NCBI RefSeq assembly: GCF_022712295.1
Contig: NZ_JALAGT010000041.1
Location: 1 to 23,287 of the forward strand
Source of the DNA: Galactobacter sp.
GTDB taxonomy: Bacteria > Actinomycetota > Actinomycetes > Actinomycetales > Micrococcaceae
Length of the DNA stretch: 23,287 nucleotides
Reading direction: 5' to 3'
Under the pieces are notes generated by a model. It saw only the letters and a list, made by a program, of their open reading frames with translations. It was not told the DNA's origin and made no database searches. Positions 15,335-22,764 of the stretch are shown here, in pieces. The position numbers and the translations under genes are program-made. Each line of letters begins with the position of its first letter. Positions within the stretch are counted from its first letter, which is position 1.

Positions 15335-16672
15335 TCAGTCCAGGTAGTCGCGCAGCACCTGCGAACGGGACGGGTGACGCAGCTTCGACATGGTCTTGGA
15401 CTCTATCTGCCGAATGCGCTCACGCGTCACCCCGTAGACCTTGCCGATCTCGTCCAGGGTCTTGGGCTGGCCGTCGGTCAGGCCGAAGCGCATCGCGACC
15501 ACGCCTGCCTCACGCTCGGAGAGCGTGTCCAGCACGGAGTGCAGCTGCTCCTGCAGCAGGGTGAAGGACACTGCGTCCGCGGGAACGATGGCCTCGGAGT
15601 CCTCGATCAGATCACCGAATTCGGAGTCGCCGTCCTCGCCGAGTGGGGTGTGCAGGGAGATGGGCTCGCGCCCGTACTTCTGCACCTCGACGACCTTCTC
15701 GGGGGTCATATCGAGTTCCTTGGCCAACTCCTCCGGGGTGGGTTCGCGGCCCAGGTCCTGGAGCATCTGGCGCTGCACGCGGGCCAGCTTGTTGATGACC
15801 TCCACCATGTGCACGGGGATGCGGATGGTGCGGGCCTGGTCTGCCATGGCGCGGGTGATGGCCTGACGGATCCACCAGGTGGCGTACGTTGAGAACTTGA
15901 AGCCCTTGGTGTAGTCGAACTTCTCCACGGCACGGATCAGGCCGAGGTTGCCTTCCTGGATCAGGTCGAGGAAGAGCATGCCGCGGCCGGTGTAGCGCTT
16001 GGCCAGGGAAACCACCAGGCGGAGGTTGGCCTCCAGCAGGTGGTTCTTGGCGATCTTGCCGTCGTGGACGATCTGGTCGTAGTCCAGACGCAGGCGCCGC
16101 GGGAGCTCCTCGCCTGCAGCGACCGCATCGATGATCTTGTGCTCGGCGAAGAGACCGGCCTCGATCCGCAGGGCGAGGTCCACCTCCTGCTCGGCGTTCA
16201 GCAGCGCGACCTTACCGATCTGCTTCAGGTAGTCCTTGACCGGGTCCGCCGTGGCCCCGGCCACGGTGACCTTCTGCTGCGGAGCGTCGTCCTCGTCGCT
16301 GGAGTCCAGCACGAAGCCCTTCTTGGCGTCATCCGCCGCCTCAGGTTCCTTACCGTCGGCGTGCTTGACCTCGTGGTCCACCGACTTCTCCTCCGGCTCG
16401 TCCGCCTCATCCGGTGCGGTGGTGAGACGTTCGCCGAAGTCCGGGGCAGCCTTCTTGGCCGCTGCAGGAGCCTTCGCGGCCGCCTTCTTGGCGGCAGGCT
16501 TCTTCGCAGCGGTCTTCTTGGCTGCCGGCTTCTTGGCGGCCGTCTTCTTGGTCGATGTCGTCTTGGTCGCCGTTGCGGTCGCCTTCGACGACGTCGAGGA
16601 GGACTCCTCTGACGTTGAGGTGGCGTCCTCCGTGGTCTCCGTCGCGGGCGAGGCCTGCTTCTTGGTGGGCAC
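15335..16672 (-). CDS. sigA: Primary RNA polymerase sigma factor (SigA/HrdB, sigma-70 group 1)
   Basis: The product is 445 residues. A Ser/Thr-rich start leads into a Lys/Ala repeat tail (about 42-76, units like AAKKPAAKK) and an acidic stretch (about 80-135), as in actinobacterial HrdB/SigA. Region 1.2 begins at DPVKDYLKQIGKVALL (about 143). Region 2 runs about 217-286, including GLIRAVEKFDYTKGFKFSTYATWWIRQAI for -10 recognition and melting. The region 4.2 helix-turn-helix near the C-terminus contains LDEIGKVYGVTRERIRQIESK for -35 recognition. The start is the GTG at 16672, which has AAAGGGA about seven bases upstream; the open frame to 16774 is leader sequence. A strong hairpin and a SigR-like promoter lie upstream. 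Confidence 0.95.
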   Translation of the reverse strand: MPTKKQASPATETTEDATSTSEESSSTSSKATATATKTTSTKKTAAKKPAAKKTAAKKPAAKKAAAKAPAAAKKAAPDFGERLTTAPDEADEPEEKSVDHEVKHADGKEPEAADDAKKGFVLDSSDEDDAPQQKVTVAGATADPVKDYLKQIGKVALLNAEQEVDLALRIEAGLFAEHKIIDAVAAGEELPRRLRLDYDQIVHDGKIAKNHLLEANLRLVVSLAKRYTGRGMLFLDLIQEGNLGLIRAVEKFDYTKGFKFSTYATWWIRQAITRAMADQARTIRIPVHMVEVINKLARVQRQMLQDLGREPTPEELAKELDMTPEKVVEVQKYGREPISLHTPLGEDGDSEFGDLIEDSEAIVPADAVSFTLLQEQLHSVLDTLSEREAGVVAMRFGLTDGQPKTLDEIGKVYGVTRERIRQIESKTMSKLRHPSRSQVLRDYLD

Positions 16673-16696
16673 GGGTTCCCTTTCTTCACGACTGGC

Positions 16697-16721
16697 GTGG
16701 TGGGGACGTCCCCAACACCAC
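16697..16721 (-). promoter_or_regulatory. Palindrome/hairpin in the sigA leader
   Basis: TGGGGACGTCCCCA (16701-16714) is a perfect 14-bp palindrome. Outer GTGG (16697-16700) and CCAC (16718-16721) extend the pairing past a three-base bulge. It ends about 25 bp upstream of the sigA GTG. As RNA it would give a stable stem with an ACGU loop; as DNA it could bind a dimeric regulator. There is no T run, so it is probably not a simple terminator. Confidence 0.55.
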
Positions 16722-16795
16722 TGTGACCCTGTCAAGTCCGTGTGCCCCCGACACGTAGTCGGAGACCCGAGCAAAGCAGGGTCGTCGCAGGTGAC

Positions 16796-16822
16796 AACGA
16801 CCTAGCTCTCGCTTTTGTTCCC
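16796..16822 (-). promoter_or_regulatory. SigR/SigH-type promoter upstream of sigA
   Basis: The minus strand reads GGGAAC (16822-16817), 18 bases, then GTT (16798-16796). This equals the consensus for the actinobacterial thiol-stress ECF sigma factors SigR (Streptomyces) and SigH (mycobacteria). It would start a leader of roughly 115 bases before the GTG. In Streptomyces coelicolor one hrdB promoter is known to be SigR-dependent, so the arrangement has a precedent. A housekeeping promoter probably also exists but is not clear to me. Confidence 0.65.
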
Positions 16823-16961
16823 GGGTCAGGCCTCCAACATTGATTCGTTGGAAACTGGCCGTGGAAATCACACGGAGAAGAAGGGTCTGTACACCGATTC
16901 TCTCATGAACGGAAGGGTGCTGATGACCACGGGCCGGCGTCAGCCCCGTCGGCACAACCGG

Positions 16962-18392
16962 TCAGCCCCGTCTGCGCAACCTGTCGGCCACAGCGATCCG
17001 CAGGGGACGCACGGGGCGTCCGCCCTCCGCGACGCGCAGCGCACGCGTACGGCGCAGCTGCCACAGGAATCCGACCCCGCCGATCAGGTAGACCGCAGGC
17101 ACCACCAGGAAGGCGATCCTGAATCCTGAGAGCGCATAGAGGTCGTCCCCCGTATGCCCCTTCATCAGGTCAAGCACCACGCCGATGGCCCAGATCGCGG
17201 CGAGGCCGCCGAAGAAGGACCCGACGTTGGCCAGGCCCGTGGCCGCCCCCACCAGGTGTGGCGGGTTCTCGGTGCGCGCGTAGTCGAAGGCGACCATGGA
17301 GGTGGGGCCGCCGGAGGCCACGATCAGGCAGAAGATCACCAGCAGCCACAACGGCGCCTGCCCCGGCCAGAAGATGACCACCAACCAGGCCAGGCAGGAC
17401 GTCGCGGCGATCGTCAGGACCACCACAGAGCGACGCAACGGGTATCGCGCCACCACCATGCCGACCACGGGTCCGAACCCCACGGCCACCACCACGAACA
17501 GCCCCAGCAGCAGGGAGGCCGTCGCCTGCGGCAGTCCCTGCGCCGAGACCAGGAATGGGTATCCCCAGGACAGCAGCACCACGTTGACGGCAAAGGCGCT
17601 GATCATGTGCGTGAAGAAACCGAGCCGGGTTCCGGGCCGCTTCCACGCTGCCGCCACGGAGCGTGCCGCTGACAGCGGTTTTGGCGCACTCACCACGGCG
17701 AGGGCACCCGTGCCCGGTTCCGGATTCGCGGCTTCGGGCCGGTGGCCCTCACCGGTCTTGCCGGTGCCCGACGATCCGTCGCGGCTCCCGGCGCGCGGCG
17801 CCTCCCGCACGCAGCAGAGCACCAGCACCACCATCACGGCGGACAAGGACCCCAGCGCCAGGAAGGACTGCGTCCACCCCGTGAAACCGATGAGCCAGGC
17901 GAAGGGAACCAAGGAGATGATCTGTCCCATTTGCCCCACGCCGCCGGTGAGCTGGGAGATCACCGGGTTGATGCGGGCCGGGAACCAGCCGGGCAGCAGT
18001 CGCATCACGGACACGAAGGTCATGGCATCCCCGGCCCCGACCAGGACGCGTCCCACGAAGCCCACCGCCGTGGTGCCGGCCAGACCGAGCACCACTTGGC
18101 CCGAGGCCATGAGAACGGCGCCACCGGCGATCATGAACTTGGAGCCGAACCGGTCGGCAAGGGCACCGACGGGAATCTGGAGGCCCGCATAGACCAGTAA
18201 TTGGACAACGGAGAAGACCGCGAGAATCGACGCGGTGGCGTCGAAGCGTTCGGTGGCCTGCAGGCCCACCACGCCGAAGCTGGTGCGTTGGGTGACGGAG
18301 ACCAAGTAGGCCGCCACGGCCACACCCCACACGAGCCAGGCGCGCCCGGTGGCCTTGGTAGGCGAGGAGGGCGGGCCCGCCGCCGGGCTCAA
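16962..18392 (-). CDS. Major facilitator superfamily transporter
   Basis: The product is 476 residues with about twelve membrane helices in two halves, joined by a cytosolic loop (about residues 195-245) rich in Gly, Glu and Pro. The MFS motif A in loop 2-3 is GALADRFGSKFMIAGG. Substrate specificity cannot be inferred; the overall form is like transporters in the nitrate/sugar-phosphate/efflux groups. The start appears to be the TTG at 18392, which overlaps the stop of the PAC2 gene as TTGA, giving translational coupling; no in-frame ATG exists before helix 2. The transporter and PAC2 protein therefore probably share a promoter, the SigR-like site at 19402-19428. Confidence 0.9.
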   Translation of the reverse strand: MSPAAGPPSSPTKATGRAWLVWGVAVAAYLVSVTQRTSFGVVGLQATERFDATASILAVFSVVQLLVYAGLQIPVGALADRFGSKFMIAGGAVLMASGQVVLGLAGTTAVGFVGRVLVGAGDAMTFVSVMRLLPGWFPARINPVISQLTGGVGQMGQIISLVPFAWLIGFTGWTQSFLALGSLSAVMVVLVLCCVREAPRAGSRDGSSGTGKTGEGHRPEAANPEPGTGALAVVSAPKPLSAARSVAAAWKRPGTRLGFFTHMISAFAVNVVLLSWGYPFLVSAQGLPQATASLLLGLFVVVAVGFGPVVGMVVARYPLRRSVVVLTIAATSCLAWLVVIFWPGQAPLWLLVIFCLIVASGGPTSMVAFDYARTENPPHLVGAATGLANVGSFFGGLAAIWAIGVVLDLMKGHTGDDLYALSGFRIAFLVVPAVYLIGGVGFLWQLRRTRALRVAEGGRPVRPLRIAVADRLRRRG

Positions 18393-19306
18393 GGGCGCTC
18401 GGCGCCGTCGGCGCCGCCGTTCTCATCCACAGCGCGAAGGAAACGTTCCGCGGCCGCGGCGAGCTCATCGCCGTCGGGCATTTGCTCGCCCTCCGCCATC
18501 AGCGCGGACGTGCTGTCCAGCGCGCCGGGGGTCTCGTCGAAACGAGCCTCGAGGCCGTGCACCAGGTTCTCCGCGTCGGGGTTCTCGTCCAGTTGCGCGC
18601 TCAGGTGCTGGTCCACCTCGCGGCCGGCCTGGCGCAGCTGTTCCGTGGGAACGGCCAGACCTGTACTGGCGGCGATGGTCTCCAGCCCTGCCACTGCCGC
18701 GGGTGGGTACTCGCCCTCGGCGATGTAGTGCGGGACCTGGATGGTGAAACCACCGACGTCGTGCCCAGACTCCTCCAGGCGCGTCTGCAGCAGCTGGGAG
18801 TAAGAGGCAGGCAGGTCGAAGGAGCCCATGGCCCCGGGCAGAGGCGTCCCGTACTGGCGGACCGTGACCGGGCGCGTGTGCGGAACCGGAAGCGGCACGG
18901 CCGTGATGATGGACACGGGACCAGCGCCGACCTCGTCAAGCAGATCGGTGAACGCCTGGGTCACGCGCTCCCACCCGAGCATCGGCTCCGCTCCGGAGAA
19001 GAGCAGCGTCTCGGTACCCACGTCATCGCTCAGGACATCCACGGCCAGGCGCGGTGCACGGTAGTCGCTCAGATTTCCGTCACGGTAGGTGATCCGCGGC
19101 CGGTTGGCGCGATGGTCCACGAGCCGGTCCGCATCGAACTCCGCGAGCGTGCGGCGCTGCAGGCCGTCCTGCAGGCTGGAACGAATCATGGCCACGGCGT
19201 GGCCCGCGTCGAAGACGCCGTCCAGCAAGGCGATGACGGGCAGACCCTTGCCGCTGACATCACGCGCGACGCGGGTGTGTACGTCCAACAGATCCTCGGC
19301 ACGCAC
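18389..19306 (-). CDS. PAC2-family (proteasome-assembly-chaperone-like) protein
   Basis: The product is 305 residues and soluble. An alpha/beta core runs from LPVIALLDGVFDAGHAVAM through ETLLFSGAEPMLGWERVTQAF, VSIITAVPLPVPHTRPV and the segment FTIQVPHYIAEGEYP. This pattern matches the PAC2 family, named after eukaryotic proteasome assembly chaperone 2; bacterial members are widespread in actinobacteria and their role is unsettled. The C-terminal 70 residues are acidic and helical. The start is the GTG at 19306 with AGGAGA nine bases upstream. The stop overlaps the MFS transporter start. A SigR-like promoter lies about 95 bp upstream, which would fit a protein-quality role under thiol stress. 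Confidence 0.85.
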   Translation of the reverse strand: MRAEDLLDVHTRVARDVSGKGLPVIALLDGVFDAGHAVAMIRSSLQDGLQRRTLAEFDADRLVDHRANRPRITYRDGNLSDYRAPRLAVDVLSDDVGTETLLFSGAEPMLGWERVTQAFTDLLDEVGAGPVSIITAVPLPVPHTRPVTVRQYGTPLPGAMGSFDLPASYSQLLQTRLEESGHDVGGFTIQVPHYIAEGEYPPAAVAGLETIAASTGLAVPTEQLRQAGREVDQHLSAQLDENPDAENLVHGLEARFDETPGALDSTSALMAEGEQMPDGDELAAAAERFLRAVDENGGADGAERP

Positions 19307-19401
19307 TGGTCATCATCTCCTCGCTGGGTGAACTTGGGATTCTACGGACTTGACCCCTTTGATCCGTGGAACCGGGCGGCTGCGCCCCGTATGTCCTTCT
19401 C

Positions 19402-19428
19402 AACACTGTAGTGGCCCATGTTGTTCCC
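19402..19428 (-). promoter_or_regulatory. SigR/SigH-type promoter for the PAC2/MFS operon
   Basis: The minus strand reads GGGAAC (19428-19423), 18 bases, then GTT (19404-19402), an exact consensus match with the same geometry as the site before sigA. It points to the PAC2 gene and predicts a leader of about 90 bases. It lies in the 227-bp gap divergent to pepA. On the plus strand of the same gap TAGGCT (19470-19475) is a possible -10 for pepA, with no clear -35. Confidence 0.6.
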
Positions 19429-19533
19429 TGGGTGGTGGCAGTGACCAGGCAGACAAACGGCGCGCGGACTAGGCTTGGGAAGCGAATCCAGTGACGTCGC
19501 CCAAGAGAACGACGTCCACAAGTTACCCCAAGG

Positions 19534-21051
19534 ATGATGTCTGACGTGCCAAACGTTCATGGTGTGACGCTGAGCCTCGTGGCCAGCGGACAGAAACGGA
19601 CCGATGCAGAGGTGGCCGTGGTGGCCGCAGCCAAGACCGAGGGCGGCGTCCGTCTGCTCGGCCAGGCGCTCACGGAAAAGCGGGCCGGGGAACTGGCCGC
19701 GCTGCTGCCGCAGTTCGGGTTCACAGGCGGGGCCGGCTCGACCCAGTTCGTGGCGGGCGAGGCGAAGGATCCGGCCGACGTGCTGCTGATCGTGGGCCTG
19801 GGCGCCGTGGATGCTGACCCGACTTCCGAACAGTTGCGCCGTGCCGCCGGCGTGGCCACCCGTACGCTGGCCGGTCGCGACACCGCGGTCATCGACTTCC
19901 CGAACACGACCGAGGACGCCCTGTCAGCCATCGCTGAGGGCGCCTCGCTCGGTGCCTACGCCTTCACCGCGCAGAAGTCCGTGGTCCCAGAGACGTCCGT
20001 GCCGCTGAAGCAGGCCGTGGTCGCCACGACCATGAAGCCCAACAAGTCCCTCAAGGCAGTCCTGGAACGTGCCGCCACGGTGGCACGCCACACCAAGGCC
20101 GCCCGCGATCTCGTGGACACCCCCGCCAACGAGCTCTACCCGGCCTCCTTCGTGGACTACGCCAAGGCCGCGGCCAAGGGCCTGGACGTGAAGTTGACCG
20201 TGTGGGACGAGAAGAAGCTCGAGTCCGACGGCTTCGGCGGAATCCTCGGTGTGGGCCGCGGTTCCGCACGTCCGCCGCGCTTGGTCCAGGTGCAGTACTC
20301 GCCCCGGGGTGCAAAGAAGGAGCTCGCCCTCGTGGGCAAGGGCATCACCTTCGACACCGGCGGCATCTCCCTGAAGCCCCCGGCATCCATGGAAGAGATG
20401 AAGTCCGATATGGCGGGCGCCGCCACCGTGCTGCACACCGCACTGGCCGCTGCCGAACTGGGAGTGTCCGTGAAGGTCACCGCCTGGCTGTGCCTGGCGG
20501 AGAACATGCCCGGCGGCAACGCCACCCGCCCCGGTGACGTGCTGCGGATGTACAACGGCAAGACCGTGGAGGTCACCAACACCGATGCCGAGGGCCGCCT
20601 GGTCATGGCTGATGGCCTGTCCAAGGCCTCCGAGTCCGAGCCCGACCTGCTCTTCGACATCGCCACCCTGACCGGCGCGCAGGTGGTCGCCCTCGGCCAG
20701 CGCACTGCAGGCCTCATGGGCGACGACGCCGCCGTCGCGGCCGTGAAGTCCGCCTCCGAGGCCACGGGCGAGCCGTTCTGGCCCATGCCCTTCCCCGAGG
20801 AGATCCGCGAGGACCTGGATTCCGCCACCGCGGATCTGCGCAACTCCGGGAACCGCAACGGCGGAATGCTCAAGGCAGGCATCTTCCTCTCCGAGTTCGT
20901 GGAGTCGGACGGTAAGCGCGCCAAGTCCTGGGGCCACCTCGACGTGGCCGGGCCCGCCTTCAACGGTGGTGCCGCATGGGGTTTCACCCCCAAGGAAGGC
21001 ACCGGCTTCGGTCTCCGCACGCTCGTGGCCGTGGCAGAGAACCTGGCCTGA
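19534..21051 (+). CDS. pepA: Leucyl aminopeptidase (M17, cytosol aminopeptidase)
   Basis: The product is 505 residues from the first ATG. The C-terminal M17 catalytic domain has the dimetal and catalytic residues K269 and D274 in GKGITFDTGG, K281, D292 in SDMAG, and D351/E353/R355 in the signature NTDAEGRL. The N-terminal domain is the usual macro-like fold. It removes N-terminal residues from peptides in the cytosol, using two divalent metals. The start is uncertain: AAGGA (19530-19534) overlaps the ATGs at 19534 and 19537, so it cannot serve them well, while the in-frame GTG at 19546 sits 11 bases after it. Divergent from the PAC2/MFS operon. Confidence 0.95.
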   Translation: MMSDVPNVHGVTLSLVASGQKRTDAEVAVVAAAKTEGGVRLLGQALTEKRAGELAALLPQFGFTGGAGSTQFVAGEAKDPADVLLIVGLGAVDADPTSEQLRRAAGVATRTLAGRDTAVIDFPNTTEDALSAIAEGASLGAYAFTAQKSVVPETSVPLKQAVVATTMKPNKSLKAVLERAATVARHTKAARDLVDTPANELYPASFVDYAKAAAKGLDVKLTVWDEKKLESDGFGGILGVGRGSARPPRLVQVQYSPRGAKKELALVGKGITFDTGGISLKPPASMEEMKSDMAGAATVLHTALAAAELGVSVKVTAWLCLAENMPGGNATRPGDVLRMYNGKTVEVTNTDAEGRLVMADGLSKASESEPDLLFDIATLTGAQVVALGQRTAGLMGDDAAVAAVKSASEATGEPFWPMPFPEEIREDLDSATADLRNSGNRNGGMLKAGIFLSEFVESDGKRAKSWGHLDVAGPAFNGGAAWGFTPKEGTGFGLRTLVAVAENLA

Positions 21052-21062
21052 GTCCTGCGCTC

Positions 21063-21098
21063 GGGTGCCGTGCCCTCGCCGGATGAGGCGCGGCACCC
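21063..21098 (+). terminator. Hairpin after pepA
   Basis: GGGTGCCGTGCC (21063-21074) pairs with GGCGCGGCACCC (21087-21098), with one T-G wobble, around a 12-base loop. It starts 12 bp after the pepA stop. There is no T tract, so termination is inferred from the stem strength and position. Confidence 0.6.
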
Positions 21099-21147
21099 AA
21101 CCGTGGGTGAGGCCCCTCACCTGGAGCCCATGCGGTGAGCGGCGCAG

Positions 21148-21177
21148 TGGCACACCCGCGCGCTGTGCGGATACCCT
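21148..21177 (+). promoter_or_regulatory. Possible lpdA promoter
   Basis: TGGCAC (21148-21153), an 18-bp spacer and TACCCT (21172-21177) fit a loose actinobacterial sigma-A promoter. It would leave a leader of about 120 bases before the lpdA GTG at 21307. The rest of the 255-bp gap holds the pepA hairpin and a small GGTGAGG/CCTCACC palindrome (21106-21121), and no gene. Confidence 0.3.
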
Positions 21178-21306
21178 GGGGCAGACGCCCTTTGAGTTCG
21201 GAGCCGCACACTTTCGAACCACACCAATACCGACGTCTGGATTCATGGCCCTCACACGGGGCCCGCGGATCCATATAGCACCTTCTAGAAGTAAGGGAGC
21301 CCACCC

Positions 21307-22686
21307 GTGGCCGACACGGCAGCACCACAAGAATTCGATCTCCTTGTCCTGGGCGGCGGTTCCGCCGGATACTCCACGGCCATCCGCGCCACCGAACTCG
21401 GCATGAGCGTTGCCCTCGTGGAGCGCGCCAAGCTCGGCGGCACGTGCCTGCACACCGGGTGCATCCCCACCAAGGCCTACCTGCACTCGGCAGAACTGGC
21501 GGACAACGCCCGTGAAGGCGCCAAGTACGGCATCAACACCTCGCTGGACTCCATCGACCTGGCCAAGGTGCGCGAGAACAAGAACGGCATCGTCAACGGC
21601 AAGTTCAAGGGCCTCACCGGGCTCATGAAGATGAAGAAGATCACCGTTCTGGCCGGCGAGGGCAAACTCACCGCAGCCGACACCGTGACCGTGGACGGCA
21701 CCGCCTACCGCGCCAAGAACATCGTGCTCGCCACGGGTTCCACCACCAAGACCATGGGCCTTGAGATCGGCGGACGTGTCATCACCTCCACCGAGGCCCT
21801 GGAGATGGACCAGCTCCCCTCCTCCGCAGTGATCCTCGGCGGCGGCGTCATCGGCGTCGAGTTCGCCTCCATGTGGAAGTCCTTCGGCGTGGACGTCACC
21901 ATCGTGGAGGGCCTGCCCTCCCTGGTCCCCAATGAGGACCCCGCCATCATCAAGGTGCTCGAGCGCGAGTTCAAGAAGAAGGGCATCAAGTCCAAGACCG
22001 GCGTCTTCTTCGAGGGCGTCACCCAGGACGCGGACCAAGCTACCGTGGCGCTGGCCGACGGAACCTCCGTCTCCGCCGACGTGGTGCTCGTCGCCGTGGG
22101 CCGCGGCCCCGTCACCGCCGGCTTCGGCTTCGAGGACCAGGGCATCACCCTGGACCGCGGCTTCGTCATCACCAACGAGCGCCTGCACACCGGCGTGGGC
22201 AACATCTACGCCGTGGGCGACATCGTCCCCGGCGTGCAGCTGGCCCACCGCGGTTACCAGCAGGGCATCTTCGTGGCCGAGGAGATCGCAGGCCTCAATC
22301 CCGTCGTGGTCGAGGACGTCAACATCCCCAAGGTCACCTTCTGCGAACCCGAGATCTTCTCAGTGGGTTACTCCCAGCCCAAGGCCGAGGAGAAGTTCGG
22401 CAAGGAGAACGTGGAGACCCAGGAGTACAACCTGGCCGGTAACGGCAAGTCCTCCATTCTCGGCACGTCCGGCCTGGTCAAGATGATCCGCGTCAAGAAC
22501 GGCCCCATCGTGGGTGTCACCGGCATCGGAGCCCGCTTGGGCGAGCAGGTCGGCGAGGCCGAACTGATCGTGAACTGGGAGGCCTACCCCGAGGACGTGG
22601 CCAACCTGGTCCACGCCCACCCCACCCAGAACGAGGCCCTCGGCGAGACCGCCCTGGCCCTCGCTGGCAAGCCGCTGCACGGCTGA
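21307..22686 (+). CDS. lpdA: Dihydrolipoamide dehydrogenase (E3)
   Basis: The product is 459 residues. The FAD-binding site LGGGSAGYSTAIRA lies at about 15-28, and the redox disulfide is C47/C52 in GGTCLHTGCIPTK. A second Rossmann motif, LGGGVIGVEFASMW, binds NAD. The C-terminal dimer interface ends in HAHPTQNE, with the His-Glu catalytic pair H438/E443. E3 reoxidises the dihydrolipoyl groups of 2-oxo acid dehydrogenase complexes, passing electrons to NAD. The start is a GTG with AAGGGAG about eight bases upstream. The E2 gene follows 78 bp downstream, so the two are probably co-transcribed. Confidence 0.96.
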   Translation: MADTAAPQEFDLLVLGGGSAGYSTAIRATELGMSVALVERAKLGGTCLHTGCIPTKAYLHSAELADNAREGAKYGINTSLDSIDLAKVRENKNGIVNGKFKGLTGLMKMKKITVLAGEGKLTAADTVTVDGTAYRAKNIVLATGSTTKTMGLEIGGRVITSTEALEMDQLPSSAVILGGGVIGVEFASMWKSFGVDVTIVEGLPSLVPNEDPAIIKVLEREFKKKGIKSKTGVFFEGVTQDADQATVALADGTSVSADVVLVAVGRGPVTAGFGFEDQGITLDRGFVITNERLHTGVGNIYAVGDIVPGVQLAHRGYQQGIFVAEEIAGLNPVVVEDVNIPKVTFCEPEIFSVGYSQPKAEEKFGKENVETQEYNLAGNGKSSILGTSGLVKMIRVKNGPIVGVTGIGARLGEQVGEAELIVNWEAYPEDVANLVHAHPTQNEALGETALALAGKPLHG

Positions 22687-22693
22687 CCCACCG

Positions 22694-22728
22694 CTTTTGG
22701 CGGCGTAGCGCACGCCGCACACCAAAAG
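22694..22728 (+). promoter_or_regulatory. Stem-loop between lpdA and sucB
   Basis: CTTTTGGCGGCGT (22694-22706) pairs with ACGCCG (22712-22717) and, after a four-base CACA bulge, CCAAAAG (22722-22728). This gives 13 base pairs around an AGCGC loop. It starts seven bases past the lpdA stop and ends 36 bases before the sucB ATG, with no T run after it. It could be an RNA-processing or stability element that sets the E3:E2 ratio. Confidence 0.5.
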
Positions 22729-22764
22729 ACAAAGAAGAAACCACAAGTAAGGTCTAGGCCCACA

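Noticed and set aside
16455..16570. Repeated CTTCTTGGCGGC-like DNA near the sigA 5' end as a tandem repeat element or CRISPR-like array
   Set aside because: It is explained by the Lys/Ala-rich N-terminal tail of SigA, and units are not separated by unique spacers.
19340..19347. TTCTACG before the PAC2 gene as another BlaI operator
   Set aside because: Only one half site is present; no CGTAGAA partner lies at the right spacing.
19924..22248. 774-codon minus-strand open frame spanning pepA and lpdA
   Set aside because: It covers two well-supported plus-strand genes and their gap, is Gly/His/Val-rich and low in complexity, and has no domain match I recognise.
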